A stretch of DNA of 64,000 nucleotides from Komarekiella atlantica HA4396-MV6. Its GTDB lineage: Bacteria; Cyanobacteriota; Cyanobacteriia; Cyanobacteriales; Nostocaceae. Below the pieces are notes generated by a model. That model was not told the DNA's origin and did not search any database. It saw only the letters and a list, made by a program, of their open reading frames with translations. Positions 26,045 through 36,437 of this stretch are shown here, one piece after another. The stretch's first letter is position 1; every line of letters starts with the position of its first letter. Position numbers and translations under genes: made by a program. Location of the stretch: the NCBI GenBank assembly GCA_019359395.1, contig JAHHHK010000025.1, positions 35,552 to 99,551 on the forward strand, read 5' to 3'.

Positions 26045-26683
26045 TCATAGATTCTCAGAACGCATCCGCACACTTCCCGCCTGACAATCGCGTAACCAAG
26101 CTTTAACACCTTGGGCGATCGCACCATTACTAGTATCACGTGGTGGCGATGGTGGTTGTTGTTTTGGATAAGCACCTGTTTGGGTAAACATCATCACTAA
26201 ACGCCAACCACTTTTAGCTTTAGTCAACAACAGCCAGTGGAATTGCTGCAATTCTACCGCTTTCTTACCTGTATACTGCCGCTCCAAGGTAGTAAAGAAA
26301 ACTTGCTCAACTCCTGATGCCGCACTTTTAGGCGCATCTGCGCTATGTTCTTCAGAGTTAAGAGGCAAAGGAGTCAAATCAGGTTTTCCTGCCACTAGCA
26401 TATAGCTGTAAACGTCACTTTTTCTACTAAGGCGGCGAGCGCGTTGACTGGCTCGATTAGCATAACTAGGTAAATCCCGCAATAATTGAGTAGTTAATAT
26501 TTCTAAGTTTTGTTCAGAACATAAAGGTCTTACGCTACTATTGATGTTTTGCTTCTGTGCCAACACAGGGTTAGGGGTGAGGTTTTTTGATAAGGCTGGC
26601 TCTAGGCTGTTTAATATTAAAAACCAGAAGCCACAAGCGACAAACCACAAACGATAATTTTTATTTCTGACTCCTGGATTCAT
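26045..26683 (-). CDS. Conserved cyanobacterial hypothetical protein, exported
   Basis: A 212-residue protein with an N-terminal hydrophobic segment at about 12-28 ([16 protein letters not shown]) acting as signal or anchor. The mature part has [16 protein letters not shown], a Tyr/Met-rich [17 protein letters not shown] and a central [21 protein letters not shown], split as FFTTLERQY and [12 protein letters not shown]. No catalytic motif is evident. Its ATG overlaps the pyrF stop by 4 bases, so it is translated from the tyrS-pyrF transcript. Function unknown. Confidence 0.7.
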   Translation of the reverse strand: MNPGVRNKNYRLWFVACGFWFLILNSLEPALSKNLTPNPVLAQKQNINSSVRPLCSEQNLEILTTQLLRDLPSYANRASQRARRLSRKSDVYSYMLVAGKPDLTPLPLNSEEHSADAPKSAASGVEQVFFTTLERQYTGKKAVELQQFHWLLLTKAKSGWRLVMMFTQTGAYPKQQPPSPPRDTSNGAIAQGVKAWLRDCQAGSVRMRSENL

Positions 26684-27399
26684 GCGATCGCACTTAACTC
26701 CTCAGAAATCCTCTTCCAGGCTAACTCAGGCTCACTTGCAGCAGTGATGGGACGCCCAATCACCAAATAATCTGCACCCACTTGAATAGCTTGCACTGGG
26801 GTGAGCGATCGCTTTTGATCGGCTTTATCTGCCCAATTTGGTCGTACCCCTGGACAAACTAAGAGAAAATCATCTCCACAAGTTTGCCGCAACTGCGCCA
26901 CCTCTTGGGGCGAACAAACCACCCCATCCAACCCTGTTTCTTGCGCCAGTAATGCCATTTCTAGGGCATATTCTGGCAATTCTAGAGGAATCTTTAAATC
27001 AAACGCCAGTTGCCTAGCAGAAATGCTCGTCAGCAAGGCAATGGCTATTAATTTAGGTGGTTTCACACCTGCTTGTGCAGCCCCCTCCTGCGCCGCCTCA
27101 GTTGCCGCTTTCAGAGCATCTTTACCAGCGGTAGCATGAATTGTGAGTAAATCCACACCATAACGAGCAGTACTACGGCAAGCACCAGCAACAGTGTTAG
27201 GAATGTCGTGAAATTTTAAATCCAGGAAAATCCGCTTTTGCCGAGACTTTAGCACTTCCAAAATTTTCGGCCCAGTGCTGGTAAACAACTCTAAACCAAC
27301 CTTCCAGAAACCAACTTGCGGAAGTCGATCCACAAAGGCGATCGCACTCTCTTCATCTGCTACATCTAGGGCAACAATAACCCGCTCATTTATATCCAT
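26680..27399 (-). CDS. pyrF: Orotidine 5'-phosphate decarboxylase
   Basis: A 239-residue TIM barrel that decarboxylates OMP to UMP in pyrimidine synthesis. The start is [15 protein letters not shown]. The catalytic block [13 protein letters not shown] (Asp-Lys-Asp tetrad) lies near 59-71, and the phosphate-binding region [12 protein letters not shown] is near the C-terminus, with PGVRP before it. Length is normal. It lies 65 bases after tyrS and overlaps the next gene by 4 bases. Confidence 0.95.
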   Translation of the reverse strand: MDINERVIVALDVADEESAIAFVDRLPQVGFWKVGLELFTSTGPKILEVLKSRQKRIFLDLKFHDIPNTVAGACRSTARYGVDLLTIHATAGKDALKAATEAAQEGAAQAGVKPPKLIAIALLTSISARQLAFDLKIPLELPEYALEMALLAQETGLDGVVCSPQEVAQLRQTCGDDFLLVCPGVRPNWADKADQKRSLTPVQAIQVGADYLVIGRPITAASEPELAWKRISEELSAIA

Positions 27400-27464
27400 C
27401 TATATAATTCCCCATTCCCCATTCCCCAGTCCCCAGTTCCCAGTCCCCAGTCCTCAGTCCCCAT

Positions 27465-28658
27465 TCAAGCCACTAAACGCACAAACTTATTTTTACCAAC
27501 TTGTAAAACCTTGCCTTCTAAATAAGTGGAAGAAGCGAAAGTAGTATCAACATCGGTAATGCGATCGCCATCTAGGCGCACCCCACCCTCTTGGATTTTC
27601 CGCTTTCCTTCACCCGTACTTTTGCACAAGCCACTAACATTGAGAATATAAGCTAACTTAACCGGAGGTGACAGACCAGCTAAAGAAAATTCTGGAACAG
27701 CACCTTCTTGACCACCGCTTTTTGCTGCAACTTTTGCCTCATTAGCTGCTTGTTCGCCATCGTACTGTCTAACAACTTCCCATGCTAAAAGTGTTTGGCG
27801 ATCGCGGGGATTTTCTGGCAATTTATCCAAAGGTAAATCCGTCAACAGTTCAAAATACTGCTCCAAGCGATGATCGGGGACTCCTTGTAACTTCTGATAC
27901 TTTTGAGCTGGGTGTTCTGACAAGGCAATATAATTACCTAGAGACTTAGACATTTTTTGCTCTCCATCCGTGCCAATCAAAATTGGCAGCAGCATCCCAA
28001 ACTGAGGCTTTTGACCAAAATGGCGTTGCAAATCTCTACCTACAGCAATGTTAAACTTTTGATCAGTCCCTCCTAATTCCACATCTGCCTCAACCGCGAC
28101 AGAATCAAAACCCTGCATCAACGGGTACAGGAACTCATGGATAAAAATTGGATTCTCTTTTCTATAGCGTTCTGCAAATCCTTCCTTGGCTAACATCTGC
28201 CCCACCGTCATCGTGGAAAGTAACTCCAAAATTTTCCCTAAATCAAGCTGGGAGAGCCATTCGGAGTTATAACGCACCTCTAACCTTCCTGGTGTGTCAA
28301 AATCCAAGATAGGTCGCAATTGGTCAAGATAAGTCTGAGCATTTTGGGCTACGTCTGCTTCTGTAAGCTGACGGCGCACCTCAGATTTACCCGTCGGATC
28401 ACCAATACGCGCTGTAAAATCGCCAATAATTAGAACTGCTGTATGACCTGCATCTTGAAACGCTCGCAGTTTCCGCATTGGTATGCTATGACCGAAATGA
28501 ATGTCAGCACCCGTAGGATCAATTCCGTATTTGACCCTTAAGGGCTGGTTTGTAGTTAGCAAGCGCTTTTCTAAACTTTCACTTTCACTGTCAGCATCAG
28601 CTGGTTGAGGAAAGACTTCCACTATGCCACGACGCAGCCAAGCAAAATTTTGCGCCAT
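27465..28658 (-). CDS. tyrS: Tyrosyl-tRNA synthetase
   Basis: A class I synthetase of 397 residues when started at ATG 28658 ([11 protein letters not shown]). The frame is open to 28790, but the extra 44 residues look non-conserved. The HIGH-type motif is [19 protein letters not shown] lies in the middle, and KMSKSLGN is the second signature. A C-terminal S4 RNA-binding domain ([16 protein letters not shown]) ends the protein. This is the longer bacterial TyrRS subtype. It probably shares a promoter region with the divergent PBP gene and leads the tyrS-pyrF-hypothetical operon. Confidence 0.94.
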   Translation of the reverse strand: MAQNFAWLRRGIVEVFPQPADADSESESLEKRLLTTNQPLRVKYGIDPTGADIHFGHSIPMRKLRAFQDAGHTAVLIIGDFTARIGDPTGKSEVRRQLTEADVAQNAQTYLDQLRPILDFDTPGRLEVRYNSEWLSQLDLGKILELLSTMTVGQMLAKEGFAERYRKENPIFIHEFLYPLMQGFDSVAVEADVELGGTDQKFNIAVGRDLQRHFGQKPQFGMLLPILIGTDGEQKMSKSLGNYIALSEHPAQKYQKLQGVPDHRLEQYFELLTDLPLDKLPENPRDRQTLLAWEVVRQYDGEQAANEAKVAAKSGGQEGAVPEFSLAGLSPPVKLAYILNVSGLCKSTGEGKRKIQEGGVRLDGDRITDVDTTFASSTYLEGKVLQVGKNKFVRLVA

Positions 28659-28831
28659 ACTAGGAGATTCATTATTAACTATGTTTTGCACTCTAGAAGT
28701 TAGGTTAGTTATATTCACTAGCAATTTATCCACTCTCTCATCTGCCAAACTACTATAATTGCAAAAAATTAACCGCCTTGCTTCGCCCAATGAATTACAG
28801 TTATATTTACAAGTGAGGAAGTGTAATAGCC

Positions 28832-30757
28832 GTGTCTTCGTCTAGGACTTTTGAAGATAAGCAGCCACAACGCCGGGCTTCATCGGGTTTTGAGTTTTTG
28901 AAAGGAGTAGGTCAGGTAACTGGCGGTACTCTCCTATCAATTACCATGCTGGCAAGTTCCATTGTAGCCGGAGGACTAGTTGGTTTAGCCGTTAGTTTCC
29001 GTAATTTGCCAGATGTCAGACAACTACGTAACTTCTTTCCGTCAGAAACGACTTACATCTATGACGTTAAGGGCAAACTATTAACGAGTATTCACGGGGA
29101 AGCCAATCGAGAAGTTGCATCCCTAGATAGAATTTCCCCAAATTTAAAACGGGCGGTACTAGCAAGCGAAGATAGTCACTTCTACGATCACCACGGAATT
29201 AACCCCGTCGGCGTTGGGCGGGCTGTGGTGGTTAACTGGGCAGCAGGTGGAGTCAGAGAAGGTGGCTCTACTGTCACTATGCAGTTGGTGAAAAACCTGT
29301 TTTTGACTCGCAAGCGTGCCTTTACCCGAAAGATTGCAGAGGGGGTGCTGGCAATTCGTTTAGAGCAAATTCTCAGCAAAGACCAAATTTTGGAAATGTA
29401 TCTCAATCAAGTTTATTGGGGTCACAACAATTATGGTGTACAAACCGCAGCGCGTAGTTATTTTAACAAGTCAGCAGAATATTTAAACTTGGGCGAGTCG
29501 GCAATGATGGCGGGTTTGATCCAAGCGCCAGAAGAATTTAGCCCGTTTGTGAGTATGAAGCTGGCAAAACAGAAACAAAAAGAAGTTCTGGGACGAATGC
29601 TGGAATTGAATTGGATCAACCAGCAAGAGTACGATAATGCTCTCAAGCAAGAAATTAAACTTGGTAAAATTAAGTCTTTTCAAGGTAGTGCCCTACCTTA
29701 CGTAACCAATGCAGTAGCGCAGGAGTTAGCTAAGAAGTTTGGGCGCGATGCACTGCTCAAAGGCGGAATGCGGGTGCAAACAACTGTTGACGCCGATTTC
29801 CAACAAATGGCGGAGCAAACTGTCAGCAAGTGGCATAAGTCACTCTTAGGTCAAGGCTTATCTAAGAATCAAATAGCCTTAGTGGCGATTGATCCGCGCA
29901 CGCATTTTATTAAAGCATTAGTGGGTGGCGTCGATTCTAAAACCAGCGAATTCAACCGGGCAACCCAAGCTCAGCGTCAACCGGGATCTGCTTTTAAACC
30001 ATTTGTTTACTATACTGCTTTTGCTACTGGTAAATTTGCGCCAGACACAACAGTGGTAGATGCTCCAGTTAGCTATCGAGATGGTGATGGTTGGTACTAT
30101 CCGAAAAACTATGATGGTGGCTTTAGTGGTTCTATGTCAATTCGCCAAGCTCTATCCGTGTCACGCAACATTCCTGTGATTAAGATTGGTAAGAGTGTGG
30201 GGATGAATAAAGTGATAGAAGCCTGCCGCACTTTAGGAATTATGAGTCCGATGGAACCCGTGACTTCTTTACCCCTAGGTGCAATTGGCGTCACACCTCT
30301 AGAAATGGCTAGTGCTTATGCTACCTTTGCCAATTATGGCTGGCAGTCGCCACCAACGGTAATTGTCCGTGTCACCGATAGTAGTGGCAACGTGTTACTA
30401 GATAACACGCCCAAGCCCCAGTTAGTTCTCGATCCTTGGGCATCGGCAGCTATTATCGATGTGATGCGAACAGTAATGACTGATGGTACAGGTAAAGGTG
30501 CCGCCATAGGTCGCCCAGCCGCGGGTAAGACGGGAACAACTTCCTCAGAAAAGGATATTTGGTTTGTTGGGACTGTGCCACAGTTAACAACTGCTGTCTG
30601 GGTGGGGAGAGACGACAACAAACAGTTAGCTAGTGGTGCAACGGGTGGTGGTATGGTTGCTCCCGTCTGGCGTGATTTTATGCAAAAGGCACTCAAGAAC
30701 GTACCGACAGAAAATTTCAAGCCACCTTCTAAGTTTCCTCGTCCTAAGTCGAATTAA
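28832..30757 (+). CDS. Class A penicillin-binding protein (PBP1a type)
   Basis: A 641-residue bifunctional peptidoglycan synthase starting at GTG 28832 (ribosome site GAGGAAG). One membrane helix lies at about 33-56. The GT51 glycosyltransferase domain has [10 protein letters not shown] (catalytic Glu113) and [12 protein letters not shown]. The transpeptidase domain has PGSAFKP (active Ser386), SRN (444) and GKTGT (Lys566). All catalytic motifs are intact. The C-terminus is short, without the long Pro/Thr tail of some homologues. It is divergent from tyrS. Confidence 0.93.
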   Translation: MSSSRTFEDKQPQRRASSGFEFLKGVGQVTGGTLLSITMLASSIVAGGLVGLAVSFRNLPDVRQLRNFFPSETTYIYDVKGKLLTSIHGEANREVASLDRISPNLKRAVLASEDSHFYDHHGINPVGVGRAVVVNWAAGGVREGGSTVTMQLVKNLFLTRKRAFTRKIAEGVLAIRLEQILSKDQILEMYLNQVYWGHNNYGVQTAARSYFNKSAEYLNLGESAMMAGLIQAPEEFSPFVSMKLAKQKQKEVLGRMLELNWINQQEYDNALKQEIKLGKIKSFQGSALPYVTNAVAQELAKKFGRDALLKGGMRVQTTVDADFQQMAEQTVSKWHKSLLGQGLSKNQIALVAIDPRTHFIKALVGGVDSKTSEFNRATQAQRQPGSAFKPFVYYTAFATGKFAPDTTVVDAPVSYRDGDGWYYPKNYDGGFSGSMSIRQALSVSRNIPVIKIGKSVGMNKVIEACRTLGIMSPMEPVTSLPLGAIGVTPLEMASAYATFANYGWQSPPTVIVRVTDSSGNVLLDNTPKPQLVLDPWASAAIIDVMRTVMTDGTGKGAAIGRPAAGKTGTTSSEKDIWFVGTVPQLTTAVWVGRDDNKQLASGATGGGMVAPVWRDFMQKALKNVPTENFKPPSKFPRPKSN

Positions 30758-30823
30758 CAGTATTGGTGATTAGGTATTAGGTATTAGAGAAGAATTTCCC
30801 TAGTTCCTATTTCCTAGTCCCCT

Positions 30824-31147
30824 TTAAGACTGTGCTTCTAACTCTGATTTCATCCGTTGTAGGGTAAAGTTCATTTGGTCAAACATTTGTTGTGGAGTCA
30901 CACCAAACTGACCTAGCTGAGTTTTGAGTTGCTGTACAGTCATTTGTGCCATAAAATCTTCTGACAGCTCGAAGCGCTTCATAAAGACGCGATACCGATC
31001 CATCATGGCTTCCATTTGCTCAATAAACAGCTTTTTGCCCTCGCGGTCAAATTTGCCGTAGTTGTTGCCAAGTGCGATCAGCGCTTGATAGTCTTCAAAC
31101 AGCTGTTTTGCCTCTTGCTGAACTATCTCAGAATCGAAGAATCCCAT
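30824..31147 (-). CDS. DUF1825 family protein
   Basis: A 107-residue mostly helical protein beginning MGFFDSEIVQQEAK from ATG 31147. FDREGKKLFIEQMEAMM and RYRVFMKRFELSEDF are hallmarks of DUF1825, a family nearly universal in cyanobacteria. The frame is open to 31171, but those eight residues (MPQFNISN) are not part of the family. Function unknown; presumed cytosolic. It stands alone, with PBP converging upstream. Confidence 0.9.
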   Translation of the reverse strand: MGFFDSEIVQQEAKQLFEDYQALIALGNNYGKFDREGKKLFIEQMEAMMDRYRVFMKRFELSEDFMAQMTVQQLKTQLGQFGVTPQQMFDQMNFTLQRMKSELEAQS

Positions 31148-31272
31148 ATTGCTGATATTAAACTGAGGCATAATGCTCAGTAACTTAACAGTTTTGCTTA
31201 TACTTTTATTTTAGTCTAGGGGACTACTAAAAGGAACAAGCTTCGGTTTTAGTACGGTTTTTTACCGAAATT

Positions 31273-32205
31273 TCAACACTTGACTTGAGAACGTTTCCCC
31301 TCACCAAACCAACTTAATAAAGCCGCAATACTCACAGCTTTGGCCATTGATTGAGGATTGGCGTTTTCACCTGGTTTAATTTTGAGTTTAAGAGCGTATT
31401 TTAAAGCTAGTGAATGTTGCGGGTTAAGTTTTAAGGCTTGACGCATATAAACCCTCGCCATCCCTGGAAATTTCTGTTGGAGATGTACCAACCCTAATAA
31501 AGCATGATAGTCGCTGTTATTTGGCTCTAATTTGATCGCATCACGCAGTTCTTGCACAGCTAGTTTCCAGTTGGCTAGTCTGACATACTGAATACCTCGC
31601 TGATAATGACGTTGAGCGTAGTTTTTTAGAACTGGCTTGACATTAGTTTTTTCACATAATGCCAATTCAACTGGCTTGACTTGTATCTCAAGAATGATTG
31701 GATCAGGTTGAGGCAAGAACAGGTCATGTTTATGCAACCCTAAGTAAAGTAAATTGAGTATACTGATCTGCTGATTTACCTGATAAAATTGACGGATTGA
31801 TTTATATTGAGCTTTTGCATAGGAAGCGATCGCCTCTTCATAAAAAAACTCTGCTTCCAGTGCAGACATTTCCATCAGTTCTTGAGCTAGGAGACTTTGA
31901 GAAGATGTGGTTTGCTTTTGCTTCCAGCATTTTGCTTCTAAACGCAGTGTAGCTATAGTGATAAAACGCTTTTGTGTGTGCTTGAGTTGCTCGTAAGCTG
32001 GATTGATCAGATGGCTAAATATTGCTGTTGCTAATTCTTGGTCTGGATTGTGGCTTGCGGGGTGGCGATCGGGATGTAGCAGCTTCGCTAAAGTATGATA
32101 GCGTTTGAGAATCTGACGTTCATCAGCAGTCACAGAAATTCCTAGCACAGCGTAGGGATCAAAAAGCTGCTCAAGCCATTTTGGTGGTAAGAAAGTCTGT
32201 GACAT
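31273..32205 (-). CDS. J-domain protein with TPR repeats
   Basis: A 310-residue protein. The N-terminal J domain (about 14-75) has DPYAVLGISVTADERQI and the required HPD in LLHPDRHP, so it can stimulate a DnaK partner. The middle (80-190) is helical with aromatic residues. Two or three TPR units at about 200-275 include YQRGIQYVRLANWKLA, YHALLGLVHLQQ and YMRQALKLNPQHSLALKY. The C-terminus has ISIAALLSWFG-type hydrophobics (SIAALLSWFG). Its role is probably targeting DnaK to a specific client; the client is unknown. Confidence 0.85.
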   Translation of the reverse strand: MSQTFLPPKWLEQLFDPYAVLGISVTADERQILKRYHTLAKLLHPDRHPASHNPDQELATAIFSHLINPAYEQLKHTQKRFITIATLRLEAKCWKQKQTTSSQSLLAQELMEMSALEAEFFYEEAIASYAKAQYKSIRQFYQVNQQISILNLLYLGLHKHDLFLPQPDPIILEIQVKPVELALCEKTNVKPVLKNYAQRHYQRGIQYVRLANWKLAVQELRDAIKLEPNNSDYHALLGLVHLQQKFPGMARVYMRQALKLNPQHSLALKYALKLKIKPGENANPQSMAKAVSIAALLSWFGEGKRSQVKC

Positions 32206-32573
32206 TGCAGTGGTATGATATGAGCCGTTAAAAAATCAAAGTTAGCATCAAAGCTTAATGTATGTGATGTTAAACTTACTCAAATTTACCTGAAACAGTG
32301 AGTGTGCCGTAGAAGTATTTGTGGACTTGACTTTTAAGGTAAAACTAGAGTCAACCCCCCCCACACACTCTTGAGTTTAGTTCTCCTTAGCATTATGTGG
32401 TAGCAGTTCAACATACCCGTTATGATCAATCGAAGCTGCCTTACAATTTAGTTAAATAGATATAGATTTATATGCTTGCTGGTAACTAAGAATTCTGTAA
32501 TGCTTAATTTATTAAAGTGCTTTGCTACTATAGCTGTCTTAGGAACTGTGGTAGTAGTAGATTTATTGAGAAT
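32206..32573. other. Gene-free stretch, 368 bases
   Basis: Divergent intergenic region. It holds a run of C at about 32347 followed by CACACACTC, and AT-rich sequence near the TM2 gene. No RNA or strong hairpin recognised. Confidence 0.5.
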
Positions 32574-32948
32574 ATGTTAACTAAGCGCAAAAGCCGAAGC
32601 GTCGCCGCTATTTTAGCTCTTTCTGGGACGCTGACAATTTCAGGGTTACATAAATTTTATTTGGGACAGCCGCTTTGGGGTCTGTTGTATGTTTTGCTTT
32701 CTTGGACGCCAATCCCCAAGGTAGCTAGTGCTATTGAGGGGGTTTGGTACTTAGCACAAGATGAGGAAGCCTTTGACCGTAATTTTAATCTGGGTAAGTC
32801 AGCAGCCAGGAACTCACAGCAAGCGAGCAATCAGGTAGGAGTGGTGGCTAACGCTTTGCGTGAGTTAGATGCTCTGCGTCAAGATGGACTAATTTCAGAG
32901 TACGAATTTGAGCAAAAGCGCCGTCAGCTGCTAGACCAGATTTCTTGA
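32574..32948 (+). CDS. TM2-domain protein with short C-terminal oligomerisation motif
   Basis: A 124-residue protein from ATG 32574 (MLTKRKSRSVAAIL); the frame is open to 32517. Residues 8-60 form a TM2 domain: two membrane helices around GLHKFYLGQPLWGLLYVLL, with WTPIPKVASAIEGVWYL after. The C-terminal ELDALRQDGLISEYEFEQKRRQLL, here shown as LRQDGLISEYEFEQKR, is a SHOCT-like motif. Function unknown. The HhH gene starts just after and is likely co-transcribed. Confidence 0.85.
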   Translation: MLTKRKSRSVAAILALSGTLTISGLHKFYLGQPLWGLLYVLLSWTPIPKVASAIEGVWYLAQDEEAFDRNFNLGKSAARNSQQASNQVGVVANALRELDALRQDGLISEYEFEQKRRQLLDQIS

Positions 32949-32962
32949 TACAAGCGACAATC

Positions 32963-33496
32963 ATGAACAACTGGCTACCTTTAAACCCCAAGTTGCAAAA
33001 GCTCCGTGCTAAGCTACTCAATGATCCGTACTATCGACTACAATCTGGGGAAGAAATTCAGATAGCGGCAGTATTGGGTATCCGCATTGATGCGAATCAA
33101 GCAACTGTAGATGATTGGTTGCGCTTACCTGGTTTGTCAATTCATCAAGCCCGATCGCTTGTAGAACTTTCACGTTCAGGTGTTAAATTTTACTGTATTG
33201 AAGATATTGCTGCGGCTTTGAGTATGCCATTACCGCGATTAGAGCCACTAAAACCACTGCTAAATTTTAGTTACTATGATGACGAATCTCTCACTAATTC
33301 TACGCATTTAGTAAACCCGAATACGGCAACAGCGCAGAAGCTAGCACAGATTCCATTTATAGATTTGTCTCTGGCGCAAGCAGTAGTGCAAAATAGGTTA
33401 TCAGCTGGGCCTTACCGGAATCTAGTTGATTTCCAACGACGATTGGAACTTTCTGGTGATGCGATCGCCCAACTGATGTATTACTTAAGGTTTTAA
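32963..33496 (+). CDS. ComEA-like helix-hairpin-helix protein
   Basis: A 177-residue protein from ATG 32963; a TTG at 32945 is also in frame. It has two HhH-type modules: DANQATVDDWLRLPGLS near 45-60 and LVNPNTATAQKLAQIPFIDL near 116-135, each followed by a helix-turn-helix (SLVELSRSG and AVVQNRLSAGPY). The NxATxxxLxxLPGI pattern is typical of DNA-binding HhH proteins such as ComEA and the cyanobacterial PsbU type. No signal peptide is seen, so a cytosolic DNA-related role is more likely than PsbU. Its stop overlaps the convergent methyltransferase stop by 4 bases. Confidence 0.8.
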   Translation: MNNWLPLNPKLQKLRAKLLNDPYYRLQSGEEIQIAAVLGIRIDANQATVDDWLRLPGLSIHQARSLVELSRSGVKFYCIEDIAAALSMPLPRLEPLKPLLNFSYYDDESLTNSTHLVNPNTATAQKLAQIPFIDLSLAQAVVQNRLSAGPYRNLVDFQRRLELSGDAIAQLMYYLRF

Positions 33497-34233
33497 AACC
33501 GTACCTTGTACAAATCGAATAATTCTCCTGATTGCTGCGCTACAACCTTAGCACCAACAGCTTTAATCATTTTTTCCCACTCAGCCACAGGCTCTAGAAA
33601 TACCTCAGCACCCAAATAAGTTTCTAGAACTGCCCAATCTTCTGCTAAAGGCTGTTCTGGATTGAGGATATCAAACACAAACTGTCCACCTGGTTTTAAT
33701 ACCCGTTTGACCTCGACCAACACAGCATTCCAGTATTCTAGGGGAAAATAGCAGCTAAAACCTGTGGCGATCGCTAAATCAAACTGATCTAACGAGTAAT
33801 TTAAGTGATGTGCTGCGCCCAACGCAACACCTTTGAACAGCTTCGAGTTTAACTGCGAACCACGAGAATTGAGAGTATCTCTTGCTACGTTACTGACTTC
33901 TTGCCCATAAAAAAATGCTTGCCAATCTCGCCAAGGATAGATCAAAAAGCTGACACCACAGCCAATATCTAAACAGTGTTGGTTTTTTTGAGGTTGAGCA
34001 ATTTCCCAGAAAGGAGAAACAATTTTCCCTGCTAATATCCCAGTAGCCCACTCTCGAAATATTGGCATCGCCTGCACTTCTGTTGGTAGTTCAAAGGATT
34101 GATTTTGATACTGTTGGTTGAAGCGATATGCTACTTGCGCTATCCGCTGTTGCCATTTATCTGAGTGATGGACATTGTTTGTGTAAGGGGTTTGTGAGGT
34201 GGAAAGACGTTTTTGATATGGCTTTTCAGACAT
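33493..34233 (-). CDS. SAM-dependent methyltransferase (class I)
   Basis: A 246-residue methyltransferase. Motif I is HCLDIGCGVSFLIYP at about 105-119, the acidic loop FDLAIATGFSCYFP is motif III-like, and VKRVLKPGGQFVFDIL follows at about 172-187. The first 100 residues are polar with several Gln/Asn, and the C-terminus is LFDLYKVRF. The substrate is not indicated by sequence; neighbours give no pathway. It is similar in build to Methyltransf_11/25 small-molecule enzymes. Confidence 0.82.
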   Translation of the reverse strand: MSEKPYQKRLSTSQTPYTNNVHHSDKWQQRIAQVAYRFNQQYQNQSFELPTEVQAMPIFREWATGILAGKIVSPFWEIAQPQKNQHCLDIGCGVSFLIYPWRDWQAFFYGQEVSNVARDTLNSRGSQLNSKLFKGVALGAAHHLNYSLDQFDLAIATGFSCYFPLEYWNAVLVEVKRVLKPGGQFVFDILNPEQPLAEDWAVLETYLGAEVFLEPVAEWEKMIKAVGAKVVAQQSGELFDLYKVRF

Positions 34234-34389
34234 TAGGTTTACACAGTTCCTTGAGAACTTCAGTCAAGTTATATTGGATACAAAGTAACAAATATGGGAA
34301 CGTCGTCTCGAAAAATCTAGGCGATCGCGCAAAACACTTACAGAAAGTGATGGGCTTGGAGCCAATAAAAGCGATCGCCTACAACTACC

Positions 34390-35379
34390 TTAGTACTTGT
34401 CAAACAAAAACGACTCGCCCTTAAGATACTGAGGAATATGCTCCCTAGTTACATACTTCACTGTTTCTGAAACCCCCTCATGCTCTTGTGGATTATTCAC
34501 ATGAAAAGAAAGCACTTCTATCAGTGCCATAATCAAGAAACCTTCTGTAATTTGTAAGTAATTTTCAGGTAGTTTTCGGATAGTTTGATAACCTTCAAAA
34601 AATGAAGCTCTGACAGTAGGAAGTAAATATTGAAGCGAACTAGCAACATCATAAAGATAGTATCCAAAGCCACAGAGAGCGAAATCGATTGGACGGAATT
34701 CCTCGTTATGCAATAGATAGTTGCCTTCATGAAGGTCAGCGTGAATCAGTCCCCAGATATCTTGTGTTTTACCAAGTGTTTCTATCATGCTTTGAACTCG
34801 GCTAACTGCTACTTCGAGGATCTTGTAATTCTCTGCTGAAATTAATTCTTGTAACACTGCTGGATAAAGTGCTAAGAGTGCTGCTTGCAGCCGATTCTGA
34901 TCGTAGGCTGGACGAACGAAGTTTGGTGGTAGTTGCCACTGACTACTATACTGGTGCAATCGAGCTAGCAACAAACCGAGTTGGTAAGCCTGTTGTGGAG
35001 TTCGTTGTGCGTTAAGGATGTTGCCATCAATCCAGTGCAACAATGAGCAATAAAACACTTCTGTGATTTCATCTGTCAAAACTTGAGTGACCCACTCATC
35101 TTGTAGATTTTTTACTGGCTCCTGCACAACTATCTCTGTATCACGGTGCAAAGCAGCAAGCCACAGAAGTTCAGACTTAATAACATCGGGTCTTTGCCAT
35201 GCATTGTCCTGAAGCCCAGATATTGCTTGGTGAATACGCAGAAGAAATTTTTTCTCTTGCATTTCTACGCAAAAGGTTACGCTTCCACTATGACCTAAAA
35301 ACCAAAGTTGCCCTTGAGCCATACCATACTGGTCAAGTGCAGCTTTTGCGATGTAGTCATAGGCGCTCGTTTGTGTCAT
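34390..35379 (-). CDS. APH-family phosphotransferase (protein-kinase-like fold)
   Basis: A 329-residue member of the aminoglycoside phosphotransferase/choline kinase group. The catalytic loop is HADLHEGNYLL and the metal-binding Asp is in PIDFALCGFGYYLYD. N-terminal lobe residues FLLRIH carry the ATP-binding strand. Such genes in cyanobacteria rarely mean antibiotic resistance; homoserine, choline or other small alcohols are common substrates. None can be chosen here. It is followed after 156 bases by the methyltransferase, also on the minus strand. Confidence 0.82.
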   Translation of the reverse strand: MTQTSAYDYIAKAALDQYGMAQGQLWFLGHSGSVTFCVEMQEKKFLLRIHQAISGLQDNAWQRPDVIKSELLWLAALHRDTEIVVQEPVKNLQDEWVTQVLTDEITEVFYCSLLHWIDGNILNAQRTPQQAYQLGLLLARLHQYSSQWQLPPNFVRPAYDQNRLQAALLALYPAVLQELISAENYKILEVAVSRVQSMIETLGKTQDIWGLIHADLHEGNYLLHNEEFRPIDFALCGFGYYLYDVASSLQYLLPTVRASFFEGYQTIRKLPENYLQITEGFLIMALIEVLSFHVNNPQEHEGVSETVKYVTREHIPQYLKGESFLFDKY

Positions 35380-35518
35380 GCTTCCACAGTGTCTTGTATA
35401 CCTGCCTTAACATTAATATTCACCGACAACCTAAGCGGCACAACGACCAAGCTCACCGAACACAGATAACCTTTGTTACTCAACCGACCATATTACGGCA
35501 TTCCGGTGCTGCGACGAG

Positions 35519-35764
35519 TCAAATCTGACTGTAGGCATTTAAGAATTCTTCCCTGGAAACGCCAACTTGTGTGCAGACTGCTCTCAGAGTGCCACTTTTG
35601 ATTTTGGAGTGGTTTGGCATGACTAATGGTGTTTCCGTGCCATCTTCGTTCTCTTTTTTCATAACTATATGCTCACGTTCAGGAACCACTACAAAACCCA
35701 GCAACTCAAATGCTGCGATTACTCGGCGTTGTGGGGCATCTACCGGAACGCTATTAAACAGCAA
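35519..35764 (-). CDS. hicA: HicA-type mRNA interferase toxin
   Basis: About 81 residues. The HicA core is PQRRVIAAFELLGFVVVPEREH with the catalytic His in EREHIVM (shown in parts: VIAAFELLGF, EREHIVM). MPNHSKIKSGTLRAV and GVSREEFL complete the fold. No ATG is available near the conserved start; TTG 35764 overlapping the hicB stop by 11 bases is the best guess. Cleaves mRNA when free of HicB. The order antitoxin before toxin is the less common one for hicAB. Confidence 0.85.
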   Translation of the reverse strand: MLFNSVPVDAPQRRVIAAFELLGFVVVPEREHIVMKKENEDGTETPLVMPNHSKIKSGTLRAVCTQVGVSREEFLNAYSQI

Positions 35765-35975
35765 TCTCTGCCTCAGCGATGAAAACTTCGACGGAAGGTG
35801 TATCGTCAAGAATCTTCTTACCGAAGACTTCAATATAGCAAGCGATCGCCGACTTCACATCGGCTAAGGCTTCTTCGTAGGTGTCGCCCTGACCAACAAC
35901 CGCTCCTACAATGCCAACTGGGTAAGCAACATATCCATCTGAATGCTTCTCAATGATGATTTTAAATTGCTTCAT
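35754..35975 (-). CDS. hicB: HicB-type antitoxin
   Basis: A 73-residue HicB with the partial RNase H-like fold: FKIIIEKHSDGYVAYPV, then GAVVGQGDTYEEALADVKSAI, shown as GQGDTYEEALADVKSAI. No C-terminal DNA-binding domain is visible, so autoregulation may be weak or need the complex. It precedes hicA with overlapping ends, indicating translational coupling. Confidence 0.88.
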   Translation of the reverse strand: MKQFKIIIEKHSDGYVAYPVGIVGAVVGQGDTYEEALADVKSAIACYIEVFGKKILDDTPSVEVFIAEAEIAV

Positions 35976-36437
35976 GGGCTTTTCCTGATCAGAATATCAA
36001 AGCTCAGTTTTGCTTGAATGTTATTTGGCTAGAATCAATTACCCCCATATTGTCATACACATCTGTGTAATACTAGGAACTTTTAGAACCACAAATTTTA
36101 ATTGTGATTTTCTCCCTGACTAAACATAAGATAGCTTCGTTTGGAGACTTTCTTACATTGAAGGAGGATCAAAAACGATAGCCACTCCAGTCCTAGTTGA
36201 AACAGTTTGTAACAGATAGAGTCCCGACGCATTAAATATTTTACTTTATTTTTTAACTCAGCAATAGATCTAAAATATCTCTCCATATAGCTATTTTATA
36301 AATATTTAATCAGTATAAAAATTCACTATGATAATGAGGCGATCGCAGATGTGTTAAAACCTAGAAACACAAAATATCTGCATTGCATAGTCTATATTGA
36401 TTTCAACAAAAAAATTTCTTTTTGAGCTAATCTAAGG
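35976..36437. other. Gene-free stretch, 462 bases
   Basis: Divergent region between hicB and the glycosidase-like gene. A 62-codon frame at 36098-36286 on the minus strand has no supporting features. No repeat or RNA recognised. Confidence 0.55.

Noticed and set aside
34390..35379. Aminoglycoside resistance gene
   Set aside because: The fold matches APH, but the family covers many small-molecule kinases and nothing here points to antibiotics.
36098..36286. 62-codon minus-strand frame
   Set aside because: No ribosome site, no recognisable features and AT-driven composition.
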